A stretch of DNA of 21,979 nucleotides, taken from a virus. The translations under genes were made by a program, and so were the position numbers. Below are positions 1 through 6,946 of the stretch, piece after piece. Below the pieces are notes generated by a model. That model had not been told where the DNA came from. It did no database searches and saw only the letters and a program-made list of their open reading frames with translations. The stretch is taken from the IMG/VR virus record IMGVR_UViG_3300035206_000286, positions 1 through 21,979 of that record; one strand, written 5' to 3'. Within the stretch, counting starts at the first letter, position 1; every line of letters starts with the position of its first letter.

Positions 1-1299
1 TCTGCTGGACATGCTACACTTGATATTAAGTCAAGTGATAAATCAGAGTCGCATATACAAAAACGAGATAGAGATAATACTATTGTTGTAGGTGACAGTG
101 GTGGCTTTCAAGTTGCTAAAGGTGTGCTAAAGTTTCCGTGGGATAAGTTTAAGGATCCAGGCGGCAAGTGTGATGAAGTGCGTATTAAAATATTAAAGTG
201 GCTAGAGCACACAGCAGACTGGAGTATGATATTAGACGTTCCAAGTTTTAGTATACATTTTGACACAGGACTTAAAACATTCAAAGAGTGTCTAGAATAC
301 ACTTGTCATAACAATGATTTCTTTATGGAATGGCGTACACCAGGTGCTACTAAATTTCTTAATGTATTGCAAGGCAATGATTTGCGTACAGCAGACCAAT
401 GGTATGATGCTGTTAAAGGTTATTCAGATCCAAAGATACACGGTGAGAAAGCATTTGAAGGTTGGGCAATGGGCGGAGAGAATATGAGATGGTGGTATCT
501 CATATTGTATCGTATGATTAAGTTGCGTGATGATGGATTGCTTGAAAACAAAGACTGGTTACATTTTTTGGGTACAAGTCATCTACAAGCGGCAATACAA
601 TTAACAGCAATTAAACGCAACCTTGTTAAAATTAACCCTAACCTGGAAGTAAGTTTTGATAGTGCCAGTGCGTTTATGAGTGTTGCAAAAGGATTGTGCT
701 ACGAGCACAATTCATACAAACCAAAGAGGTTTGCATTTGTAATGGAAGCGGCAAAGGATAATAAAAATTATGTAGGTATGGATGAGCCATATACTACGCC
801 GTTTGTTAATAAGGAAGGTAAAACAGTATCAATGGAGCACAGTATAATTATGCATCCAACAGAGGATACTTACCTTAAGACAAGTGATATATGTGTAAGG
901 GGAACAGATTTTGAAAGTAAGACGTCTTGGGACAGTTTATCCTATGTTCTTATTATGGCGCACAATGCTTACCAACATATTACTGCCGTGCAAACTGCAA
1001 ATGAGTTATGTGATGCGAGAGACTTTAGTAAAGTTCCTGCTAACGTTATTGAATTTGTGGATGTTACTAATGAAGTATTCCAATCGGAAAAACCAATGGA
1101 AGTAATTGACAAACATAAAGGATTACTTAATCAGTTAAGTGTTGCAAAGTTTTCAGGTGCACCTCGACGTACTTTATTAGAGGAGTTTCATGAGTCGGGA
1201 TTAGTAGATCATATGCCCGGCCCTGGTAAAAAATTAGAGAAGCCTCCGACACGAGAATTAGAAAAAAATACATTTAGTGATTTATTTGAGGAGGTATAA
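1..1299 (+). CDS. dpdA: DpdA-type 7-deazaguanine DNA transglycosylase (TGT-like), 5'-truncated
   Basis: The reading frame is open from base 1, so the N-terminus lies outside the window; 432 codons are visible. It resembles tRNA-guanine transglycosylases, which swap guanine for a 7-deazaguanine. Visible TGT-like landmarks, counted from the first codon here: GDSGGFQ at about 31-37 (general-base Asp), ILDVPS at 77-82, VLQG at 122-125 (base pocket), AMGG near 156-159, and a FDSAS stretch near 219-223 whose Asp fits the covalent nucleophile. The C-terminal CxCxxC zinc site of tRNA enzymes is not seen; a SDIC...SWDSLSY...AHNAYQH stretch occupies that area. Zinc-site loss together with phage FolE/QueD/QueE fits DpdA, which acts on DNA. 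The DNA target is inferred from context; a phage tRNA-acting TGT is the alternative. A coiled-coil gene follows closely. Confidence 0.8.
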   Translation, partial: SAGHATLDIKSSDKSESHIQKRDRDNTIVVGDSGGFQVAKGVLKFPWDKFKDPGGKCDEVRIKILKWLEHTADWSMILDVPSFSIHFDTGLKTFKECLEYTCHNNDFFMEWRTPGATKFLNVLQGNDLRTADQWYDAVKGYSDPKIHGEKAFEGWAMGGENMRWWYLILYRMIKLRDDGLLENKDWLHFLGTSHLQAAIQLTAIKRNLVKINPNLEVSFDSASAFMSVAKGLCYEHNSYKPKRFAFVMEAAKDNKNYVGMDEPYTTPFVNKEGKTVSMEHSIIMHPTEDTYLKTSDICVRGTDFESKTSWDSLSYVLIMAHNAYQHITAVQTANELCDARDFSKVPANVIEFVDVTNEVFQSEKPMEVIDKHKGLLNQLSVAKFSGAPRRTLLEEFHESGLVDHMPGPGKKLEKPPTRELEKNTFSDLFEEV

Positions 1300-1313
1300 A
1301 ATGGAGATATTGT

Positions 1314-1502
1314 ATGAACAAAACCGCAGGGTTAAAACTCAAAAATCTTATAAAAGAACACAGGATGTTGGATTGGGAAATTAAGAAGTTACAAGCATTA
1401 AGACCGTATAAGGACGATGAGATTAAAGTATTAAAAAAGAAAAAGTTGTTAATTAAAGACTCAATTGAAGTATTAAAAAATGATAATAGACAGACCGTAT
1501 AG
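1314..1502 (+). CDS. Small coiled-coil protein, YdcH/DUF465-like
   Basis: A 62-aa, Lys-rich, helical protein. It carries the spaced pattern typical of the DUF465/YdcH family: EHRMLDWEIKKL in the first half, then an acidic turn and LKKKKLLIKDSIEVL in the second. Family members are short antiparallel coiled-coil hairpins of unknown function, common in proteobacteria and present in phages. The start is supported by GGAG 8 bases upstream (1302-1305). A competing ATG at 1301 opens only a 26-codon frame. The gene lies between the DpdA-like gene and an unrecognised gene it overlaps by 23 bases. The family match is from pattern memory. Confidence 0.7.
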   Translation: MNKTAGLKLKNLIKEHRMLDWEIKKLQALRPYKDDEIKVLKKKKLLIKDSIEVLKNDNRQTV

Positions 1503-2037
1503 TGAAGAGCACACAGGAGAAGTACATTATTTTATAGGCAGTGAAGTTGAACACACTCCTGCTTATGGTATGAAAACTTTATTTGTTGTTGGCGTTAAAG
1601 AAATAGACGAAACTTTGCGGTTAGCAAAGGAACATGATATTGAGCACATATTTTTAGGTGCTAATCAAAGTTACAATCCAAGAACAGATGATGACCAACA
1701 TCTTGAGTGGGATATTTTTACAACAGAAGTTACAAGAAAATTTAAAGGATATGTTACATTAGATTTTAATATAGATAGTATACAGGGAGTATACGAATAT
1801 AGGTGCTGTGAATATCACAATTTTATTCCGCTAATAAGTATTAAAGTTCCACATGTGAATTTGCTAAATTATAATGCTTGTGTTAAAATAGATGATGTAG
1901 GATTTAATGATACTAATCCAGGTGTATGGGTGCAACAGGTAAGAGACTTGTTAGATAGTAATAAATTTACACCGTGGATGAAATATAAAAACGATAAAAT
2001 AATTCAGGGAGATAAAAATGTCAGAGAAGACGAGTGA
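1480..2037 (+). CDS. Conserved-looking phage protein of unknown function, 185 aa
   Basis: I do not recognise this gene with confidence. The 185-aa product has no signal peptide or membrane segment. Alternating hydrophobic strands and helices (KTLFVVGV, HIFLGAN, GYVTLDFN, FIPLISIKVP) suggest a compact alpha/beta fold. A conserved-looking N-terminal stretch (YFIGSEVEHTPAYGMKTLFV, about residues 17-36) and a CC pair near 109-110 are visible. It overlaps the coiled-coil gene by 23 bases and the ClpP-like gene by 20 bases, so translation is probably coupled. No strong Shine-Dalgarno is seen before the ATG at 1480. Its place directly after the DpdA-like gene makes a role in base modification possible, but that is guilt by association only. 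Confidence 0.7.
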   Translation: MIIDRPYSEEHTGEVHYFIGSEVEHTPAYGMKTLFVVGVKEIDETLRLAKEHDIEHIFLGANQSYNPRTDDDQHLEWDIFTTEVTRKFKGYVTLDFNIDSIQGVYEYRCCEYHNFIPLISIKVPHVNLLNYNACVKIDDVGFNDTNPGVWVQQVRDLLDSNKFTPWMKYKNDKIIQGDKNVREDE

Positions 2038-2599
2038 TAAAAGCAATGATGGTCAATCCCCAGGGCAATTATTATGGGAGAACAGTATATATTATTTCTC
2101 AGATGACTTTACATCAAAGTCAACTGCGCCAGTTATTAAATTTATAATGGAAAAGAATCTTATGCCTCGCAGTTCGAGACCAAGTGAACTTACTTTAATA
2201 ATTAATAGTCCTGGTGGTCACGTACATGCGGCATTTGCTCTTATAGATGTAATGAAAGGATCAAGCATTCCAGTTAAAACAGTAGGACTAGGTATGATTG
2301 CTTCATGTGGCATTTTAACATTTATGGCCGGGCAAAAAGGAAGTAGAATACTTACACCGAATACCTCAATACTGTCGCATCAATATAGTTGGGGTTCGCG
2401 TGGTAAGGAGCATGAACTGTATGCTGTAATGCGAGAGTTTGAATTAAGTACAGAAAGGATGCTTGCTCATTATAAGAAGTGTACTGGCTTAAATGAAAAG
2501 AAGATTAGAGAAATTTTACTTCCACCACAGGATGTATGGTTAAGTGCTGAAGAAGCAGTAAAATATGGTATTGCAGATTCTATTAAGAAAGTGTATTAA
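2018..2599 (+). CDS. clpP: ClpP-like serine protease
   Basis: A 193-aa protein of normal ClpP length with the full catalytic triad: Ser96 in GMIASCG (canonical GxASxG), His121 in LSHQ, and Asp172 in PPQDVWLSAEEAVKYGIAD, which closely follows the ClpP C-terminal signature. The oxyanion-region motif INSPGG is at 62-67. AGGGAG lies 6 bases before the ATG. ClpP forms a tetradecameric peptidase fed by ClpX or ClpA unfoldases; none is visible here, so it would have to use a host unfoldase or act alone on peptides. In other phages ClpP-fold proteases mature the prohead, but the small-gene neighbourhood gives no capsid context. Cytoplasmic: no signal peptide. Confidence 0.9.
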   Translation: MSEKTSDKSNDGQSPGQLLWENSIYYFSDDFTSKSTAPVIKFIMEKNLMPRSSRPSELTLIINSPGGHVHAAFALIDVMKGSSIPVKTVGLGMIASCGILTFMAGQKGSRILTPNTSILSHQYSWGSRGKEHELYAVMREFELSTERMLAHYKKCTGLNEKKIREILLPPQDVWLSAEEAVKYGIADSIKKVY

Positions 2600-2606
2600 T
2601 TAAGTA

Positions 2607-2783
2607 ATGAAAAATGAGTTGGAAGAGATTAAAGAACTTGCTCAATCTTGTTTAGATAATCTCAACGAGCGACATTATTATAGATCACCAAATGAAGCAA
2701 ATACCATTGACAATCTCAAAAATATTGTTATAATAATAAACAATAAGCAAACTAAAAAACAAAAAAAGAAAAAGCAGAAATGA
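2607..2783 (+). CDS. Small basic hypothetical protein, 58 aa
   Basis: A 58-codon frame begins with KNELEEIKELAQ and ends in a strongly basic Lys/Gln tail. It is probably helical. It starts 7 bases after the ClpP-like stop, and its stop overlaps an ATG at 2780. No clear Shine-Dalgarno is present, so translation could depend on coupling to clpP. The lysine tail could bind nucleic acid, but nothing identifies a function. It fills an otherwise empty gap, which supports it modestly. Confidence 0.5.
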   Translation: MKNELEEIKELAQSCLDNLNERHYYRSPNEANTIDNLKNIVIIINNKQTKKQKKKKQK

Positions 2784-2827
2784 ATGGCAAGGATCCATAC
2801 GATACAATATGTCAGAGGAACATACAC

Positions 2828-3199
2828 ATGAATGAACACAGAATGATTTGGGTCACTTTTCAGAAGGAAGGTGTACATAAATATCCAGCGGCTTTAGAGG
2901 ATCCTAACCTTGCTACTGGAGATGAATATGATGTATCTTTTTTAGGGTACCCTCATCGACATACATTTCACTTTAAGGTTTGGATTGAAGTATTCCATGA
3001 CGATAGAGATATTGAGTTTATACAATTCAAACGTTGGATGGAACATTTATATGAAGGGACTTTACAACTTGATTATAAGTCTTGTGAAATGATTGCTGAT
3101 GGTTTGTATGAGGAAATTAATGTAAAGTTTCCAGATAGAAAAGTACATATTGAAGTTTCAGAAGATAACGAAAATGGTTGTTTTATTCAATATCCATAA
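2828..3199 (+). CDS. QueD/PTPS-like T-fold protein without the catalytic cysteine
   Basis: The T-fold (tunnelling fold) pattern of 6-pyruvoyl/6-carboxy-tetrahydropterin synthases is readable. It has an N-terminal strand with VHKYPAA, then GYPHRHTFHF (an HxH metal-ligand motif), DIEFIQFKRWME (in place of the DF-xx-LK segment), CEMIADGLYEEI (in place of TxEnlaxxl), and a final strand IEVSEDNENG with Glu where the family has WET. The cysteine that normally sits a few residues before HxH is absent, so the usual synthase chemistry is doubtful. An upstream in-frame ATG at 2780 would give 139 aa. AGAGGA at 2814-2819, 8 bases before 2828, favours the 123-aa form. I recall similar proteins in T4-like cyanophages. 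Role unknown; a pterin-binding or deazapurine-pathway partner is inferred from fold and neighbours. Confidence 0.65.
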   Translation: MNEHRMIWVTFQKEGVHKYPAALEDPNLATGDEYDVSFLGYPHRHTFHFKVWIEVFHDDRDIEFIQFKRWMEHLYEGTLQLDYKSCEMIADGLYEEINVKFPDRKVHIEVSEDNENGCFIQYP

Positions 3200-3217
3200 A
3201 ATATAGTGCTCGCGACC

Positions 3218-3225
3218 AATAAATA
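3218..3225 (+). promoter_or_regulatory. Candidate T4-type late promoter box (AATAAATA)
   Basis: AATAAATA differs from the T4 late consensus TATAAATA at one position. It lies 58 bases before the ATG of an isolated gene in an intergenic gap. Transcription would start near 3231 and give a leader of about 53 bases. That leader contains a 5-bp inverted repeat (TCGCC 3232-3236 / GGCGA 3253-3257) and a TAGGAG ribosome binding site. No TTGACA box accompanies it. Confidence 0.5.
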
Positions 3226-3283
3226 CTAATGTCGCCAATTGTTGAACCGGTAGGCGATAATTTTAACCTAGGAGAAACAAAAT

Positions 3284-3586
3284 ATGGCAGCTCGTCGATT
3301 ATTTCGATTTGCAGGTAGTACTCGCTGGAAAGGTATTGGACCTATTCATATCGGTGACATAACTAATGTTACCGACCATGGCTCAATTACAAGTGCAGCT
3401 AGTGTATGGCCTGGTGTTATGACATCAGGCACTTCAACTCAGTCACGTGGCGGTGTTGGTAAAGGTATAACATCTTTAATCAACCAGGATCGTACTTGGG
3501 TTGACAACATGGACTATGGAAAGGGAGCGTATGGCTTTAATAGCGCCAAACCTTCTAATTCAACCGATTTTGGTAGTGTTGCCTAA
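3284..3586 (+). CDS. Small Gly/Ser/Thr-rich protein, possible virion component
   Basis: A 100-aa protein, rich in Gly, Ser, Thr and Asn, with a basic N-terminus (AARRLFRFAG) and little predicted helix. TAGGAG lies about 9 bases upstream of the ATG. It stands alone between a late-type promoter box and a strong terminator, so it is probably transcribed by itself and late. This arrangement and the composition are those of small virion decoration, tail or neck proteins, but no family is recognised and the structural role is inference. No cysteine, signal peptide or membrane segment is seen. Confidence 0.75.
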   Translation: MAARRLFRFAGSTRWKGIGPIHIGDITNVTDHGSITSAASVWPGVMTSGTSTQSRGGVGKGITSLINQDRTWVDNMDYGKGAYGFNSAKPSNSTDFGSVA

Positions 3587-3607
3587 TAATCGTTCGAAAG
3601 GTGTAGG

Positions 3608-3643
3608 GGATCCTGATAAGGCCTTATTGGGATCCTTTTTTTT
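3608..3643 (+). terminator. Strong rho-independent terminator
   Basis: A near-perfect 12-13 bp hairpin: GGATCC-TG-ATAA pairs with TTAT-TG-GGATCC (including two G-T wobbles) around a GGCC loop. Eight T residues follow (3636-3643). It ends the free-standing unit at 3284 and directly precedes the promoter that starts the next operon. Confidence 0.93.
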
Positions 3644-3644
3644 C

Positions 3645-3673
3645 TTGACATGATCAATATAGTATGTTATTAT
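3645..3673 (+). promoter_or_regulatory. Sigma70-type promoter, TTGACA-17-TATTAT
   Basis: A perfect -35 (TTGACA, 3645-3650) is followed after 17 bases by TATTAT (3668-3673). An alternative -10, TATAAT at 3671-3676, gives spacing 20. It sits directly after a terminator and just before the small ORF and glycosyltransferase operon. The start site would fall at about 3680, at or next to the ATG at 3681. The same promoter type recurs at 16399, 16909, 18092 and 20973. Confidence 0.88.
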
Positions 3674-3680
3674 AATATAA

Positions 3681-3914
3681 ATGTATGGACCATTACCAAA
3701 AAATGGTATGAAATATAGAAACGGACAACAAATAGTTCTAAAAAATCTTAATACCAATAAAGAAACTACTATTAAAATAGTTATGTATGATAGTCGGCAA
3801 GGCTGGCTAGGTGAACATATTAAAACAAAAGATTGGGAATGGTACCGTGAAAATAATGAATACAATCCTAATGAAGTTCATTGGGAGTTTGTAAAAGAAA
3901 TAAAAAGGAAATAA
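3681..3914 (+). CDS. Small hypothetical protein, 77 aa
   Basis: A Lys/Glu/Trp-containing soluble protein that I do not recognise. An N-terminal strand region (KYRNGQQIVLKNLNTNKETT) could form a small beta barrel similar to KOW/SH3-like folds, but this is weak. It is the first gene after a strong promoter and has no Shine-Dalgarno. The predicted transcript begins at or beside its ATG, so it may be read from a leaderless mRNA. A second in-frame ATG at 3708 (codon 10) is the alternative start. The glycosyltransferase gene follows after a single base. Confidence 0.65.
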   Translation: MYGPLPKNGMKYRNGQQIVLKNLNTNKETTIKIVMYDSRQGWLGEHIKTKDWEWYRENNEYNPNEVHWEFVKEIKRK

Positions 3915-3915
3915 C

Positions 3916-5088
3916 ATGCGTAAATTATTTTATATGGGATTAGAACCCTACGAAGGACGTTATACTTTACAGTTACAAAATTGGAATGAACAAGTATTTA
4001 AGCAGAGAGAAATTGATTATATTTTAGTGCCAGGTAAGACATTAGATAATAGTAAAGCAATTGTAACAGGACAAGTACTTGATGCTCATGGTCGCAGTTA
4101 CTTTGGTATGAGTCAAGTAATGAACCTTGTTAAAATGATGCGTGAAGGTGAGGTAACTGCTGGAGATGTTATCTTCTTTGAGGATATGTTCCAGCCAGGT
4201 ATCGAAAGCCTTCCATACATTATGGATCAAGTTCCTGAAACTATGCGTCCGAAAGTATATGTAAGGTGCCTAGCACAAACAATAGATCCAGATGACTTTG
4301 TTCATGTGTGGGGAATGTATCCTTGGATGAGCAAGTATGAGCAAATGGTAGATGCATTTGTTGATGGTGTTATTTGTGCAAGTGAGGAGATGGTTGCTAA
4401 CTTACATGTTGCAGGATGGAAAGCAAACAAGTATGTAACAGGATTGCCATTTGGTAAAGAGGAAGTACAAAGCAGAGTTAAAGAGATTGCTCCGTTTGAC
4501 AATCGTTCAAAGAGAGTAGTGTTTGCCGCACGTTGGGATCAAGAGAAGCAACCAAATTTTTATATGGATTTAATTGAAACATATCTTGAGGATTTTGATC
4601 CAGAGGTAGAGTTTTATCTTCTGAGTGGCGGAGAGTTGCGTAGTAACAATGATGAATATATGGAACGTACAAAACAGTTAGCCCAAGCAGGCAAACTTCG
4701 TGTACAAGAAAATTTACTTAAAGATGAATACTATGATGTACTTTCTAAAAGTAGGGTTTTATTTAATTGTGCCTTACAAGATTGGGTAAGCAATACAGTC
4801 AGTGAAGCAGATGCTTTAGGCACTAATGTTTTGTATCCTGCGTATCGTAGTTTTCCAGAGACGTTTGCAAATGATGCAGATAGACTATATATTCCGTGGA
4901 GCATTACTGATGCTTGTAATAAATTATGGATGTTACTAGATCTCCAACATGAAAATATAGGAAAAATTAGTGATTATCAAGATAATACAATTAATAGGAC
5001 TGTTGATATTTTTGAAGGCAACGGTGAGGAATATTTGAGATCTGGCACTGACTATAGAAAATATACAGCAATAAACAAATATGAATAG
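3916..5088 (+). CDS. GT-B glycosyltransferase (GT4-like)
   Basis: A 390-aa protein with the two-domain look of GT-B glycosyltransferases. The C-terminal half carries the donor-site pattern: VVFAARWDQEKQPNF (about 201-215, Arg and Lys that usually contact phosphates), a FYLLSGG strand (233-239), and WVSNTVSEADALGTNVLYPA (290-309). A D-x7-E pair (Asp289/Glu297) stands where GT4 enzymes usually show E-x7-E. AAGGAA lies 5 bases before the ATG. It overlaps the GalE-like epimerase gene by 8 bases, so a sugar nucleotide made by the epimerase is probably its donor. The acceptor is unknown: modified DNA, a virion protein or host glycans are all possible. Cytoplasmic, with no membrane segment. Confidence 0.82.
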   Translation: MRKLFYMGLEPYEGRYTLQLQNWNEQVFKQREIDYILVPGKTLDNSKAIVTGQVLDAHGRSYFGMSQVMNLVKMMREGEVTAGDVIFFEDMFQPGIESLPYIMDQVPETMRPKVYVRCLAQTIDPDDFVHVWGMYPWMSKYEQMVDAFVDGVICASEEMVANLHVAGWKANKYVTGLPFGKEEVQSRVKEIAPFDNRSKRVVFAARWDQEKQPNFYMDLIETYLEDFDPEVEFYLLSGGELRSNNDEYMERTKQLAQAGKLRVQENLLKDEYYDVLSKSRVLFNCALQDWVSNTVSEADALGTNVLYPAYRSFPETFANDADRLYIPWSITDACNKLWMLLDLQHENIGKISDYQDNTINRTVDIFEGNGEEYLRSGTDYRKYTAINKYE

Positions 5089-6139
5089 TGCAAGTGTAAT
5101 TCCGTTTCCAGCAACAGATCATGGTCCACATGTAATTGTTACTGGTGGTAGTGGTTATGTTGGTGGGCATATTTGTAAAGCATTACGTATTGCAGAATAT
5201 GTTCCTATTAATATTGATCGTAGGATTACCTCATGGTCAGATAAATGGGGGCCATTTTATAATGGAGACTTTCAGCCGGGTTCTGAAGTTATACAAGAAG
5301 TTTTAAAAGCACATAACGTAGTTGCCGTAATACATTGTGCCGCAAATAGTCTTGTTGGTCCTAGTGTTAGTGAGCCTTCTATATATTATAAAAATAATGT
5401 AATAAACACAATTTATTTTTTAAATTATCTTAAAGACAATGGTGTTAATAATTTTGTGTTTAGCAGTAGCAGTAGTGTATATGGTAATCAAGAAGTAGTA
5501 CCTATAAAAGAAGATGCTGTACTTAAACCGTTAACAAGTTATGGTCGTAGTAAACAAATGATAGAAGGTGTGTTACAAGATTATGATACAGCATATAAGC
5601 TTCGTAGTGTATCGTTAAGATATTTTAATGCTTGCGGTGCAGACTTTGATCAAGAAGTAGGTCAAGTGAAAGATGCTACACATGTTATAGCAAAGATATT
5701 AGAATTAGTATTAGATTGTGACACTACGGTTAGATCAAACTCAATTGCTAGGCCTCCCTTTTATGTATATGGAACAGATTACAATACGCCTGATAGTACT
5801 TGTGTTAGAGATTATACCCATGTTTGGGATTTGGCATTGGCACATGTAAAAGCAGTAGAATATTTAGTTAATGGTGGACAAACAGAAATAATAAATTTAG
5901 GAGCAGGACAAGGGCATGGCATTTGGGGTATACTTGATAGTGTAAACAAAGTAGTAAAATGGTTGCCTGAAATTAAAAAGGGAGACAGGCGCCCAGGTGA
6001 TCCAGAGATGGTTATTGCAGATATTTCTAAAGCAAAAGAAGTATTAGACTGGGTTCCTGAGCACTCAGACCTAAATACAATCATAGAAACTGCTTGGAAA
6101 TGGTACAATAGTGAGAATTTTATAAGGAGAACAGAATGA
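5081..6139 (+). CDS. galE: NAD-dependent nucleotide-sugar epimerase, GalE-like
   Basis: An extended SDR epimerase of 352 aa, close to the usual 330-350. The Rossmann glycine motif TGGSGYVG is at 21-28. The catalytic Ser region SSSSVYG is at 129-135, YGRSK (Tyr154-x3-Lys158) is the catalytic pair, YFNACGAD matches the GalE YFNxxGA motif, and CVRDYTHVWDLALAH matches the late GalE signature RDYxHVxDLAxAH. UDP-glucose 4-epimerase or a close hexose/pentose epimerase is the best call; the substrate cannot be fixed from sequence. It overlaps the glycosyltransferase gene by 8 bases and has no Shine-Dalgarno of its own, so translation is likely coupled. It probably supplies that enzyme's donor sugar. 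Confidence 0.88.
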   Translation: MNSASVIPFPATDHGPHVIVTGGSGYVGGHICKALRIAEYVPINIDRRITSWSDKWGPFYNGDFQPGSEVIQEVLKAHNVVAVIHCAANSLVGPSVSEPSIYYKNNVINTIYFLNYLKDNGVNNFVFSSSSSVYGNQEVVPIKEDAVLKPLTSYGRSKQMIEGVLQDYDTAYKLRSVSLRYFNACGADFDQEVGQVKDATHVIAKILELVLDCDTTVRSNSIARPPFYVYGTDYNTPDSTCVRDYTHVWDLALAHVKAVEYLVNGGQTEIINLGAGQGHGIWGILDSVNKVVKWLPEIKKGDRRPGDPEMVIADISKAKEVLDWVPEHSDLNTIIETAWKWYNSENFIRRTE

Positions 6140-6285
6140 AAACAAGAAATGAAATGATTAGAGATTTTTATTTAAAAACTAAAAAGATAGATTCTTCTAA
6201 ACCTCGGCCGCAAACAGGTCCTAACGCATCGTTTATGGGTGAGATGAATAAGCCAAATAAAAAGGAAAAGCATGAAAATAAGTGA
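6136..6285 (+). CDS. Small hypothetical protein, 49 aa
   Basis: The 49-aa frame starts within the epimerase stop (ATGA overlap) and has a very good ribosome binding site, AAGGAG at 6124-6129, 6 bases upstream. It runs 14 bases into folE. The product is basic and polar (PRPQTGPNASFMGEMNKPNKK near the C-terminus) and looks unstructured. No family is recognised. The strong initiation signal and the lack of a gap on either side support it as real. Confidence 0.65.
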   Translation: MKTRNEMIRDFYLKTKKIDSSKPRPQTGPNASFMGEMNKPNKKEKHENK

Positions 6286-6946
6286 TCAAATAAGGCAACG
6301 CATAGAGAAAGCGGATGCTGACTTTAGATGTAATAACAATATATCAGACTATATTAATGTTGGAGACTTAGATCTTTTACAGGCTGAAGTAGAATCTAAA
6401 GTACAAGATCTTTTACACACATTAATCATAGACACTGAACGAGATCATAATACACAAGAGACAGCAAAACGTGTAGCGAAAATGTATGTTAAAGAAATTT
6501 TTAGAGGAAGATATGAACCGCTTCCAAAGATAACTGCGTTTCCAAATATGGGTTACCAGAGTATGTACACAAGTGGTCCAATAAGTGTTAAGTCAACTTG
6601 TGCCCATCACTTTCAAAGTATAGTTGGTAAAGCATGGGTAGGCATTATACCTAATGATGAGGTTATAGGATTGAGTAAGTTTAACAGGCTTGTTCATCAC
6701 ATTGCGGAACGTCCACAGATACAAGAGGAGATGACTTCGCAGATAGCAGACGCATTAGTACAGTTTGCTAAGACACCTAATATTGCTGTAGTGGTTAAAG
6801 CAGAACATATGTGTATGACACACAGAGGTGTAAGAGAGCACGAGTCGGATATGACTACTGCTATAATGCGTGGAGCATTCTTTGATGACCCAGCCGCGAA
6901 ACAAGAGTTTTATAATATTTGTATGAGTATGAAAGGACATGGTTAG
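6272..6946 (+). CDS. folE: GTP cyclohydrolase I
   Basis: Converts GTP to dihydroneopterin triphosphate, the first step of both folate and 7-deazaguanine (queuosine/preQ0) synthesis. The 224-aa length is normal. Zinc and catalytic residues are all present: Cys110 and His113 in STCAHHF, and Cys181 in AEHMCMTHRGV. The IGLSKFNRLV segment and the ERPQIQEEMTSQIADAL helix are typical of the family. AAGGAA lies a few bases before the ATG. The next gene, a phosphoribosyltransferase, overlaps by 8 bases. QueD and QueE follow within 1.4 kb, so the likely job is feeding the deazaguanine pathway rather than folate. Confidence 0.96.
   Translation: MKISDQIRQRIEKADADFRCNNNISDYINVGDLDLLQAEVESKVQDLLHTLIIDTERDHNTQETAKRVAKMYVKEIFRGRYEPLPKITAFPNMGYQSMYTSGPISVKSTCAHHFQSIVGKAWVGIIPNDEVIGLSKFNRLVHHIAERPQIQEEMTSQIADALVQFAKTPNIAVVVKAEHMCMTHRGVREHESDMTTAIMRGAFFDDPAAKQEFYNICMSMKGHG

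Noticed and set aside
1301-1381. Small 26-codon frame starting at ATG 1301 right after the DpdA-like gene
   Set aside because: The start at 1314 in another frame has GGAG at the right distance and encodes a recognisable coiled-coil family; the short frame has no support of its own.
2678-2878. Reverse-strand 66-aa hydrophobic frame
   Set aside because: It is the mirror of an A/T-rich lysine-coding stretch, has no ribosome site, and overlaps better forward genes.
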